NCBI RefSeq assembly: GCF_022549355.1 | Contig: NZ_JAKZGL010000003.1 | Coordinates: forward strand, 62,001-126,000 | Source: Acinetobacter sp. NIPH 2699 | GTDB taxonomy: Bacteria > Pseudomonadota > Gammaproteobacteria > Pseudomonadales > Moraxellaceae | Length of the DNA: 64,000 nt | Direction: 5' to 3' | Shown here: positions 1 through 6,879 of the stretch, in pieces | Layout of the letters: every line of letters starts with the position of its first letter | Numbering within the stretch: position 1 is the first letter of the stretch | Translations under genes and position numbers: made by a program | The notes under the pieces: model-generated | Told to the model about the DNA's origin: nothing | Database searches by the model: none | What the model saw: the letters and a program-made list of their open reading frames with translations, nothing else

Positions 1-179
1 CAGGTCGGGTTGAATTACAGCATCATCAAATGAAACTTGAGAAAGGCGCAGAACTTGGTCGTTTCTATTTAGGTTCAACCGCAGTGGTGGTGTTTGAAAA
101 AGATAAAATGGTGTGGGAAGAGCAGTTTAAAGCCAATTCGGCTGTGGTGATGGGTGAGCGGTTGGGGCATTCAGTTTAA
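1..179 (+). CDS. psd: Phosphatidylserine decarboxylase, C-terminal end (partial)
   Basis: The window opens inside this gene; codons run from base 3 to the TAA at 177-179 and give 58 residues. The peptide contains [16 protein letters not shown]. The LGST motif is the self-cleavage site of phosphatidylserine decarboxylase, where the serine becomes the pyruvoyl cofactor of the small alpha chain. The enzyme makes phosphatidylethanolamine from phosphatidylserine at the inner membrane. The tail after LGST has the usual length for the family. An intrinsic terminator follows directly, so this is the last gene of its transcript. Confidence 0.9.
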   Translation, partial: GRVELQHHQMKLEKGAELGRFYLGSTAVVVFEKDKMVWEEQFKANSAVVMGERLGHSV

Positions 180-196
180 TTTATAAGTAATTTTTA

Positions 197-229
197 AAAG
201 CCCCTTGATGAGTTTGAGGGGCTTTTTTT
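197..229 (+). terminator. Intrinsic terminator after psd
   Basis: AAGCCCC and GGGGCTT pair around a short loop and are followed by a run of T. It sits 18 bases after the psd stop and just before the left XerC/D site. Confidence 0.85.
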
Positions 230-233
230 ACGT

Positions 234-261
234 ATTTCGCATAAGGCGTATTATGTTAATT
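234..261 (+). other. XerC/XerD (pdif-like) site, C/D orientation, left edge of module 1
   Basis: The 28 bases split into an 11-base XerC-type half (ATTTCGCATAA, 234-244), a 6-base spacer (GGCGTA) and an 11-base XerD-type half (TTATGTTAATT, 251-261). This is the layout of the pdif sites that bound movable gene modules in Acinetobacter plasmids. A 34-base stretch around it (232-265) recurs without change at 50413-50446. An inverted partner lies at 759-786. TATTAT at 249-254 could also serve as a -10 element for the gene inside. Confidence 0.8.
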
Positions 262-281
262 TTAGGAAAAGTGAACAATAA

Positions 282-764
282 ATGAATGACATAGAAAAAT
301 TTCAGTTCAAATTAGAATTAATATTAAATCTAAAATCGGCTAAAGATATTCAAGATTGGGCTACAAATAGAATAGAGCAAAATATGACAGATTCGGAAGC
401 TTTGGAAATCTGTTTCTTTTCTAAAGAAAAACAAGTTTTAGATTATTTTTACAACATTAAATTTGAATGGTTGAACTTACCCCCTACTTTAAAGAAAATT
501 TTTTTTAGGGAAGCGTTAAGAAAATATATTGAACCACCACCAACTATTGAATATTCAGAAGAATTAATCAGAAGTATCTTTGGAATGTTGCTTGAGCTTT
601 CAAAAATTGCTGAAGATGAAGATTTATACGACTTGATAGATCATTATGACGATGAACTTTGTTTAATTTTAGATGGTATTTATAATTCAGCACCAGAAGA
701 GGTATGGCCTTCATTCCTTAATGATCTTAGGAATAGGCTTTCCATAAAATCACTGTCCATTTAA
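282..764 (+). CDS. Hypothetical protein, cargo of XerC/D module 1
   Basis: A 160-residue acidic, soluble protein with no signal peptide or membrane segment. I do not recognise its family. It is rich in Glu, Asp, Ile and Leu and looks all-helical, with a strongly acidic stretch (EDEDLYDLIDHYDDELC) near residues 111-127. It is A+T-rich compared with the neighbours. It is the only gene between two inversely oriented XerC/D sites, and its stop codon lies inside the right-hand site (759-786). The start was chosen as the first ATG after the left site; an AGGA lies upstream but is rather far (about 14 bases). Small soluble proteins of this kind in pdif modules are often antitoxins, immunity proteins or regulators, but nothing here shows which. 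Confidence 0.75.
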   Translation: MNDIEKFQFKLELILNLKSAKDIQDWATNRIEQNMTDSEALEICFFSKEKQVLDYFYNIKFEWLNLPPTLKKIFFREALRKYIEPPPTIEYSEELIRSIFGMLLELSKIAEDEDLYDLIDHYDDELCLILDGIYNSAPEEVWPSFLNDLRNRLSIKSLSI

Positions 765-786
765 CATAATGGCCGTTATGTGAAGC
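759..786 (-). other. XerD/XerC (pdif-like) site, inverted, right edge of module 1
   Basis: Read on the + strand: ATTTAACATAA (759-769, XerD half inverted), spacer TGGCCG, TTATGTGAAGC (776-786, XerC half inverted). The XerD half is near-perfect and the XerC half is diverged at its outer end. It overlaps the last codons of the cargo gene. The matching site of module 2 at 50925-50952 has the same XerD half and differs by one base in the spacer. Confidence 0.75.
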
Positions 787-1091
787 AAATACAGATTAAT
801 TAATAAAAAAATCAAATATTTAAAGTTTTTGAGTAATATCAAAAACGATCAGAAAGACCAGTTTGAAACAAATCACTTTTTTGTGAGCAATTCTGATATT
901 TTTCCAAGCGTTAACCCTGTACGCTTTTTCTTACAAACATTAAGGGCAATGTCCCATATTCAGACCCAATCAAATTGCCTAATATGAACTCATCAGGAAC
1001 AGGAAGTTCCAAAACATAAAACAAGAATGATAAGTTTTAGCATCAGGATGTGAGGTATGACAGGAATTGTACCTAGTGAAAGGAATATGGA
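787..1091. other. Intergenic stretch without a recognisable gene
   Basis: About 300 bases between the XerC/D module and the LysR gene. I see no credible coding frame; the short + frame beginning at 1057 runs through the terminator into the LysR gene and is an artefact. The stretch ends in a strong hairpin terminator (1092-1120) that can act on + strand transcripts, so a short untranslated RNA is possible. A small hairpin (GGAAC-agg-AGTTCC type) lies near 997-1010. Confidence 0.4.
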
Positions 1092-1120
1092 AAAAGCTCG
1101 ACAGGATGTCGGGCTTTTTT
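1092..1120. terminator. Bidirectional intrinsic terminator
   Basis: AAAGCTCGACA and TGTCGGGCTTT pair around GGA (one G-T pair) with T runs on both sides. It ends the minus-strand LysR gene and could also end a short + strand RNA. Confidence 0.75.
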
Positions 1121-2013
1121 TATTTAATTTCAATTTGTTTAGCCCAAAGTTCAATCAGCATTTGTACGGTCTTACTCAACGGTTTATAACTCGGCCAAAT
1201 CGCATGAATCGGCATATCCAGACCATTGGTGGTATCGCTAAACTCTAATCGGACTAAACTTTGTTTGGCAAAATGCTCATTGACTACTGAAAGTGGAAAA
1301 TTACCCCAACCCATGCCTTGTTCCACCATATTAATCGCCATGGACAAATTATCGGTATACCAACACGCATCAGAAACCAGTACGCGAGGATCAGGTAGCG
1401 GATGATTTTTACTGGCAATAATGATTTGTCTTAACTCAGAAAGCATGGTGAGCTCATTTTTATGATTGTCTTTCAATTGCTGGGCATCTTTCGGTGAAAC
1501 CGCTGCGACAAATTTTTCAACACCCAATAATCTAAAACGCTCGTTGATGTCGATAGCCGATGAGCTATATGCGATATAAAGATCAATTTCATTATTTTGC
1601 AAACGCGTTTTTAACTCTTGTTGCGGTGCACAGACCATTTCAATATTTAACAGTGGATAACGCTGAATCAGATGCTCAATACCGACCAATAAAAATTTCT
1701 GATTGATATCCGCAGCGACACCGATTGAGAGACTGGTTTCCAGCCCTGTTGAAAGCTCGGTCAGATGCAATTCTAATTGGCGCATTTTGGTAACGATCAA
1801 TCGTGCATGGGGTTCGATCGAAAGCGCGACCTCGGTCGGTGCAAGATGATTCTTACTACGGTCAAATAATTTTAAATTCAATTCCGCTTCTAAATGGGCA
1901 ATCGCCATACTGACTGCGGAGGGAACACGATTTAGCGCACGTGCGGCGGCTGAAAAATTACCGCGATCAATAATCTCAAGGATTAACTCAAGCTGTTCAC
2001 TACTTAGTTTCAT
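1120..2013 (-). CDS. LysR-family regulator, AceR-like
   Basis: A 297-residue LysR-type regulator. The N-terminal winged helix-turn-helix (about residues 4-62) includes FSAAARALNRVPSAVSMAIAHLE; the rest is the substrate-binding-like effector domain. It is divergent from a PACE-family efflux gene, the same arrangement as AceR-AceI in Acinetobacter baumannii, where AceR activates aceI in response to chlorhexidine. The 'VPSAVSM' wording of the recognition helix also fits AceR as I remember it. Start: a longer frame begins at 2043, but the ATG at 2013 has AAGGA upstream and begins at the usual point for LysR proteins. Likely role: activator of the neighbouring exporter (inference from context). 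Confidence 0.82.
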   Translation of the reverse strand: MKLSSEQLELILEIIDRGNFSAAARALNRVPSAVSMAIAHLEAELNLKLFDRSKNHLAPTEVALSIEPHARLIVTKMRQLELHLTELSTGLETSLSIGVAADINQKFLLVGIEHLIQRYPLLNIEMVCAPQQELKTRLQNNEIDLYIAYSSSAIDINERFRLLGVEKFVAAVSPKDAQQLKDNHKNELTMLSELRQIIIASKNHPLPDPRVLVSDACWYTDNLSMAINMVEQGMGWGNFPLSVVNEHFAKQSLVRLEFSDTTNGLDMPIHAIWPSYKPLSKTVQMLIELWAKQIEIK

Positions 2014-2107
2014 ACCTGTTTCCTTGTCAGTAAATCTGATCACGATTGACTTTTTTTATCAGAGTGAGGGCGTAAAATCCACTCATTATTGATTTGAAGG
2101 TGTTGTG

Positions 2108-2581
2108 ATGCAAGGAACCAAAAGAAGAGTAACCTATGTATTGTTCTATGAAGTGTTTAGCTTTTTGATCTGCGCTATGATTTTGGCGGTGCTTTCGGGG
2201 ACCACCATTAGCCATACTGGTCCGTTATCCATTCTCATCGCAGTGATCGCTGTCACGGTCAATTTCTTTTATAACTATGTTTTTGAGATGTGGGAAAAAA
2301 CACAAATATCAAAAACACGGACAGTACGGAGACGGATTGCACATGCGATTGGGTTCCAAATCATATTGGTGATGATTTTGATTCCGTTAATTGCATGGTG
2401 GATGCAGATCAGTTTAGTGAAAGCCTTTTTATTGGATTTTAGTTTGATGGTGATCATCCCGTGTTATACCTTTGTTTATAATTATTTCTTTGATCACATT
2501 TTCGGGTTGCCTAGCCATTTGCTTGAAGAAAACGAACTGGGTTCAAAAGTAAGCAGCTCATTTTCAAAAATCCAAAACTAA
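2108..2581 (+). CDS. PACE-family multidrug/biocide efflux protein (AceI-like)
   Basis: A 157-residue inner-membrane protein with four predicted transmembrane segments arranged as two tandem bacterial transmembrane pair domains, the layout of Proteobacterial Antimicrobial Compound Efflux proteins. Family members export chlorhexidine and other cationic biocides using a cation gradient. If translation starts at the ATG at 2108 (rather than the GTG at 2105), the membrane glutamate in FYEVFSF is residue 15, the position of the key Glu15 of AceI; this supports the start. AAGGTG lies upstream. The divergent LysR gene is the likely regulator. Sequence is diverged from A. baumannii AceI, so substrates may differ. 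Confidence 0.88.
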   Translation: MQGTKRRVTYVLFYEVFSFLICAMILAVLSGTTISHTGPLSILIAVIAVTVNFFYNYVFEMWEKTQISKTRTVRRRIAHAIGFQIILVMILIPLIAWWMQISLVKAFLLDFSLMVIIPCYTFVYNYFFDHIFGLPSHLLEENELGSKVSSSFSKIQN

Positions 2582-2615
2582 ACCAGCTAATCTGTTCGGA
2601 TCGGCTGGTTTGTAT
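2580..2615 (+). terminator. Terminator between PACE gene and phoR
   Basis: AAACCAGC (2580-2587) pairs with GCTGGTTT (2604-2611), followed by GTATTTT. It lies between two convergent genes. Confidence 0.55.
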
Positions 2616-2644
2616 TTTATGTTGACTGCTGCTGTGCAGAGTAT

Positions 2645-4003
2645 TCAGATCATTCGATATAAACGTTCTTTGGGGAAAACAGCAGTAAAGGTCGAGCCTT
2701 CATTCTCTTTAGATGTAATTTCTAAATATGCTCCGTGCTGCATTAAGACATGTTTGACAATAGCCAGTCCTAAACCTGTGCCGCCTGTTTGACGGCTTCG
2801 TGCGCTGTCTACGCGATAAAAACGTTCAGTTAAGCGTGGTAAATGTTTCGGGTCAATGCCGATCCCATTATCCTGCACGGTAAAATAAGCTTGATCATTA
2901 TCTTCGTGCCAGCCAATGGTAATAATGCCACCTTTGGGGGTGTATTTGATTGCATTGGTAATCAAATTACTGAAAGCGCTGGCAATTTCCATATCTGAGC
3001 CAATCAGATCACAATGACTGTCGATATCTAAGTTGAGGGTATGACCATAATCCAAGTTATAGGCGCGGGCATCATCAAAGATTTGATTCATTAAATTTGC
3101 CATATCAATGATCTGTTTTTTTGCGACTTTTTTATTATTTTCCAAATTAGAGAGTAACAGTAAATCATTGACCAATGCATTCATTCGCTTGGTTTGCGAT
3201 TGCATTTGCGTGAAGGCACGTTTCCAACGTGGGGTAATATCATCTTGATCGGTAAAGGTTTCGATATAACCACTGAGCACGGTGAGAGGGGTGCGTAGTT
3301 CATGTGAAATATTATCGACAAAATCTTTACGCATCTGTTCAAGGTTATGCACACGTGTGGTGTCATAGGCCACAAGAAGTCGACTTTCTCCACCAAAACG
3401 TGTCAGTTTGACCTGCACATAGTGTTCTTCATCCATTTGGATTTGTAGGCGAATCCCATCGGGCGCTTGATCGCTATGCTTAAAATATTCAATAAAACTT
3501 GGTTGGCGTAAAATTGTCAACAAGTTACGTCCACGATCTAAAGGTTCAATCCCGAGTAACTTCTCGGCTGCTGGATTCCACCATTCGATTTGGTGTTGAT
3601 CATCAATCAATACCACAGCTTCGGCTAAAGCGAACAGCGACGATTGTGCACGGTCAATTAAGCCTACCATTTCTGCTTGGACAATGCGTTCTTGGCGTTG
3701 GGCACGATAGACATTGAACAGTAATGCACCCCAAATCCCATTCAAATTCGGTGGTACATCATAAGGACGGTTGGAAATCCATTCATTGACCAAGTAGAGC
3801 GAGCGGAGCTGTAGGGCGAAAAACACCACAAATGCGATGAAAATACAGCTCCAAAAATAGCCTACTCCAAATCCGATTAAGCTCGCAATCAATAAGAAAA
3901 ACAGCAACAGTCTTAAATCTTGTTTTGCAAAATCCCATAAACTGCTATAGCGAAAACGTTGGTGTTCACGTGCCAGTTCAGGGACGGGATAAGGTTCGTA
4001 CAT
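2645..4003 (-). CDS. phoR: Phosphate-regulon sensor histidine kinase PhoR
   Basis: A 452-residue membrane sensor kinase. Two membrane segments lie near residues 31-66, followed by a linker, a PAS-like domain (about 115-220, with WWNPAAEKLLG) and a HisKA domain whose H-box is NISHELRTPL with the phospho-accepting His234. The ATPase domain shows an N box (NAIKYTPKGG), DNGIGID and GGTGLGLAIVKH. PhoR phosphorylates PhoB when phosphate is scarce and dephosphorylates it when phosphate is plentiful, under control of the Pst/PhoU system, which is not in this window. The gene starts 8 bases after the phoB stop, so the two form one operon. Confidence 0.93.
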   Translation of the reverse strand: MYEPYPVPELAREHQRFRYSSLWDFAKQDLRLLLFFLLIASLIGFGVGYFWSCIFIAFVVFFALQLRSLYLVNEWISNRPYDVPPNLNGIWGALLFNVYRAQRQERIVQAEMVGLIDRAQSSLFALAEAVVLIDDQHQIEWWNPAAEKLLGIEPLDRGRNLLTILRQPSFIEYFKHSDQAPDGIRLQIQMDEEHYVQVKLTRFGGESRLLVAYDTTRVHNLEQMRKDFVDNISHELRTPLTVLSGYIETFTDQDDITPRWKRAFTQMQSQTKRMNALVNDLLLLSNLENNKKVAKKQIIDMANLMNQIFDDARAYNLDYGHTLNLDIDSHCDLIGSDMEIASAFSNLITNAIKYTPKGGIITIGWHEDNDQAYFTVQDNGIGIDPKHLPRLTERFYRVDSARSRQTGGTGLGLAIVKHVLMQHGAYLEITSKENEGSTFTAVFPKERLYRMI

Positions 4004-4011
4004 AAAGGGCT

Positions 4012-4722
4012 TTAACCTGCTGCCAAATCAGCTCGTGTAGAAAAACGATAACCTGTGCCACGTACCGTTTGTACAAAACGATCGACACCATAAGGTTCTA
4101 ACACTTTGCGTAAACGACGAATATGCACATCAATGGTACGATCTTCGATATAGACATTACCACCCCACACTTGGTCAAGTAATTGAGCGCGCGTATAAGC
4201 ACGTTCAGGATGGGTCATAAAGAAGGCGAGTAAACGATATTCGGTTGGTCCCATCTCCAAAATGTTGTCGCCGAAGCTGACACGTTGGCTGACAGGATCA
4301 AGCATGAGACCATTGGCATCAATGACCTTTTCGCCACTGAGTGCATTGGCGCGACGTAATACTGCTTTGATTCGCGAAACCAGTTCACGGGTAGAAAAAG
4401 GTTTGGTCATGTAGTCATCGGCACCCGCATCTAAGCCTTGTACCTTGTGATCTTCTTCACCACGTGCTGTCAGCATAATCACTGGGATTTCAGCCAAGTT
4501 CTCATCACGTTTGAGGCGACGGCACAAATCCACACCACTGACACCGCCTGGTAGCATCCAATCTAACAAGATAAGAGCAGGACGCTGATCAACGATAATT
4601 TGATGTGCTTGTTTGGCATCCTCAGCTTGTAAACATTGGAAGCCTGCCATATCCAAAGAGGTATGGATCATTTCACGAATCGGTAGCTCATCGTCGACAA
4701 TTAAAATATAGTCATCTTTCAC
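4012..4722 (-). CDS. phoB: Phosphate-regulon response regulator PhoB
   Basis: A 236-residue OmpR/PhoB-type regulator. The receiver domain (about 1-120) has the acidic pair DD at 10-11, the phospho-acceptor Asp54 in [10 protein letters not shown] and the conserved Lys in MTKPFS. The winged-helix DNA-binding domain follows, with [12 protein letters not shown] and [17 protein letters not shown] wording, and ends [15 protein letters not shown]. It activates phosphate-starvation genes by binding tandem Pho boxes. It is first in the phoB-phoR operon. TGTCAT-like half-sites upstream on the coding strand suggest autoregulation. Confidence 0.95.
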   Translation of the reverse strand: MKDDYILIVDDELPIREMIHTSLDMAGFQCLQAEDAKQAHQIIVDQRPALILLDWMLPGGVSGVDLCRRLKRDENLAEIPVIMLTARGEEDHKVQGLDAGADDYMTKPFSTRELVSRIKAVLRRANALSGEKVIDANGLMLDPVSQRVSFGDNILEMGPTEYRLLAFFMTHPERAYTRAQLLDQVWGGNVYIEDRTIDVHIRRLRKVLEPYGVDRFVQTVRGTGYRFSTRADLAAG

Positions 4723-4773
4723 AGCGCAATACCCTCAAAATTTATAACGGTAATGGTGAACCGTTTTGTTGTT

Positions 4774-4807
4774 ATGACAGGCTTATTACAAAGATTAATT
4801 ATGACAA
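4774..4807 (-). promoter_or_regulatory. Candidate PhoB half-sites upstream of phoB
   Basis: On the coding (minus) strand CTGTCAT (4780-4774) and TTGTCAT (4807-4801) occur 52-85 bases before the phoB start. Each matches a Pho-box half, but they are about 27 bases apart rather than the regular 11, so they are half-sites and not a full box. Confidence 0.4.
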
Positions 4808-4954
4808 TATCATTGCAAAAGAGTGAATAAAGTCGAATTTAGCAATAAATTGTGACAATTGTGAGGCAGCGTAGTGACCAAATGATGACATGTGATTGAT
4901 CAATAAAACAAATGAATTCATTTGGTTAATATCATCTTAGTTTACCAGTTTTAT

Positions 4955-4972
4955 TTGTCACAAAACTGTAAA
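4955..4972 (+). promoter_or_regulatory. Candidate full Pho box
   Basis: TTGTCAC, four A residues, then CTGTAAA: a direct repeat with the 11-base spacing of PhoB sites. It reads on the + strand, opposite to phoB, about 233 bases upstream of it and right beside the 3' end of the TetR gene. It may be a distal phoB site or a chance match. Confidence 0.4.
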
Positions 4973-4978
4973 ATGATT

Positions 4979-5656
4979 TTAATTTTTTTGTGATGTTGTT
5001 GCGATAAAGGACAGAAATACCGCACAACATGCTGCTAATACATCATCTAGTGGTTGTTTGAAGCCCTCAGAGACCCACCGAATAATAATGTGTGTGACAT
5101 AACCATTTAAGCCTGTCGCCATCAAAGATACTTCCTCAGTGCTTTGTGGAACATTTGGCATGGTGATCATGACAAAGCCTTGAATGATACGATCGAACTG
5201 GGTCAAGGTCTCTTGGATCGTGGCTTGATTGTGTAAGTCTTGCACCAACATGGCATCAATATAAATAATTCGTGCCATACGTGGATCATTTCTAATGGTG
5301 TTGAGTAAAGCCGATAACCCCGCAGTAACCATGTTTTTCGGTTCGGGTGCCGCCAGTAACACCGCCTGCGTTAAACAACTTTGCATTTCACCGATCATTC
5401 TCAAGAAAACGGTTTGGAATAATTCCTCACTTTTTTTAAATGATTCATAGAAATAGCGTTCAGTCAGTTTGGCTTCATTGCAGACATCTTTGACGGTAAC
5501 CGAGAAAAAGCCCTGTGTACCGTAAGTGGCGATCCCAGCTTCAATGAGTTTTTCACGACGAGCTTCTTTACGTTCAGTTAAAGAAAGACCCTTGAATTGA
5601 CGCTCTTTGGTTTCGCTATTGTTTTTCTTCGCTTTGGCTTGCTTTGGGGTTGTCAT
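4979..5656 (-). CDS. TetR-family transcriptional regulator
   Basis: A 225-residue TetR-type regulator. After a basic N-terminal arm of about 30 residues comes the helix-turn-helix domain (about 33-82): EARREKLIEAGIATYG, then FSVTVKDVCNEAKLTERYFYESFKKSEELF. The C-terminal ligand domain is helical and unassigned. The gene is divergent from a short-chain dehydrogenase, with 313 bases between them. A perfect 7-6-7 inverted repeat overlaps the dehydrogenase promoter and is the likely operator. TetR proteins usually repress the divergent gene and release it on binding a small molecule; the ligand here is unknown. Confidence 0.88.
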   Translation of the reverse strand: MTTPKQAKAKKNNSETKERQFKGLSLTERKEARREKLIEAGIATYGTQGFFSVTVKDVCNEAKLTERYFYESFKKSEELFQTVFLRMIGEMQSCLTQAVLLAAPEPKNMVTAGLSALLNTIRNDPRMARIIYIDAMLVQDLHNQATIQETLTQFDRIIQGFVMITMPNVPQSTEEVSLMATGLNGYVTHIIIRWVSEGFKQPLDDVLAACCAVFLSFIATTSQKN

Positions 5657-5834
5657 TGAAAGAACCGTTTCCTAAAAAGTCTTTATATCGTATGTCTAGC
5701 TCAGTTTACATCATGCAACGATGCCTTGTATCGCCTAAAAATTTTGTGCCATTCAAGGTAAAGAGTAAATAGACCTAATATGACAAGTAATGTGCGTGTT
5801 ATTGCCATTTGTCTTAAAAGCATAGTGTATTATA

Positions 5835-5863
5835 TTGACAACCTGTATTGTCAAAATTATATT
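5835..5863 (+). promoter_or_regulatory. Sigma-70 promoter with overlapping TetR-type operator
   Basis: TTGACA (5835-5840), a 17-base spacer and TATATT (5858-5863) form a near-ideal promoter for the dehydrogenase gene. The perfect inverted repeat TTGACAA-6-TTGTCAA (5835-5854) covers the -35 box and spacer, where a bound repressor would block RNA polymerase. Confidence 0.7.
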
Positions 5864-5969
5864 GGTTACAGCTTAATCTGCACATGACAACGCATGATTG
5901 GGGCGAATATGTGCATCTCATTCATAGGGTTTGTTGGCATTCCACAGACCTTTATACAAAGGATAGGCA

Positions 5970-6797
5970 ATGAAAAATTTTAAAAATAAAGTCGCAGCGA
6001 TCACAGGGGCAGGTTCTGGGATTGGACAACAACTGGCTATTTTATTGGCTCAACAAGGCTGCCATTTGTCATTGAGTGATATCAATGAAAAAGGCTTGGC
6101 GCAAACTGTTGAGTTGTTAAAAGCATCTCCTGTTACTGTAACAACCAGAGTGCTTGATGTATCTAATCGTGATGCAGTGAAACAATGGGCACAAGATACC
6201 GTTCAAGATCATGGTTCAGTGAATCTCATCTTTAATAACGCAGGTGTGGCACTCGGCTCAACGGTGGAAGGTGCCAGCTATGAAGATTTAGAGTGGATTG
6301 TGGGAATTAACTTCTGGGGTGTGGTCTATGGCACCAAAGAATTCCTGCCATTTATTAAACAAAGCAAAGATGGGCATATTATCAACATTTCAAGTATCTT
6401 TGGTTTAACCTCTCAGCCAACGCAATCAGCATACAATGCAACAAAATTTGCGGTGCGTGGTTTTACAGAATCTTTACGCCAAGAACTTGATATTGAAAAG
6501 AGTGGTGTGAGTTCACTTTGTGTACATCCAGGCGGTATCCGTACCAATATTGCAAAAGCTGCGAAAATGAATGACAGCATGAAGAACCTCGGTATGGACC
6601 CGCAGAAATCAGCCAAGCAATTTGATAAGTTCTTGCGTACCCCACCTGAAGAAGCAGCACGTCAAATTCTAAATGCGGTGTTGAAAGATAAACGTCGTTT
6701 ATTGATCGGTGTAGATGCACGTATTGTCGACTCTTTCCAACGTTTGTTCCCAACGGGATATCAACGTATTGCAGCACTTGCAACGAAAATGATGTAA
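5970..6797 (+). CDS. SDR-family NAD(P)-dependent oxidoreductase
   Basis: A 275-residue classical short-chain dehydrogenase. The Rossmann nucleotide site TGAGSGIG lies at residues 12-19, NNAG at 89-92, the catalytic Ser in NISSIFG near 141-142, and the catalytic YNATK at 155-159. The aspartate at the end of the second strand (LSLSDIN) leans toward NAD(H). Related SDRs act on alcohols or keto groups of lipids or aromatics; the substrate cannot be read here. It stands alone, divergent from a TetR regulator, with a strong promoter and its own terminator, so it is probably an inducible single-gene unit. Confidence 0.88.
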   Translation: MKNFKNKVAAITGAGSGIGQQLAILLAQQGCHLSLSDINEKGLAQTVELLKASPVTVTTRVLDVSNRDAVKQWAQDTVQDHGSVNLIFNNAGVALGSTVEGASYEDLEWIVGINFWGVVYGTKEFLPFIKQSKDGHIINISSIFGLTSQPTQSAYNATKFAVRGFTESLRQELDIEKSGVSSLCVHPGGIRTNIAKAAKMNDSMKNLGMDPQKSAKQFDKFLRTPPEEAARQILNAVLKDKRRLLIGVDARIVDSFQRLFPTGYQRIAALATKMM

Positions 6798-6814
6798 GTT
6801 CTACTCTCGTGATT

Positions 6815-6845
6815 AAAAAGCCATTCTTGTGAGAATGGCTTTTTA
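6815..6845 (+). terminator. Intrinsic terminator after the SDR gene
   Basis: AAAAAGCCATTC and GAATGGCTTTTT pair around TTGTGA. It can also serve the convergent MATE gene. Confidence 0.85.
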
Positions 6846-6879
6846 TTGGGTGCTGAAAATAATGCTGAATCTGTGATGC

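Noticed and set aside
1057..1248. A 63-codon + frame across the terminator at 1092-1120
   Set aside because: It reads through a strong terminator into the antisense strand of the LysR gene.
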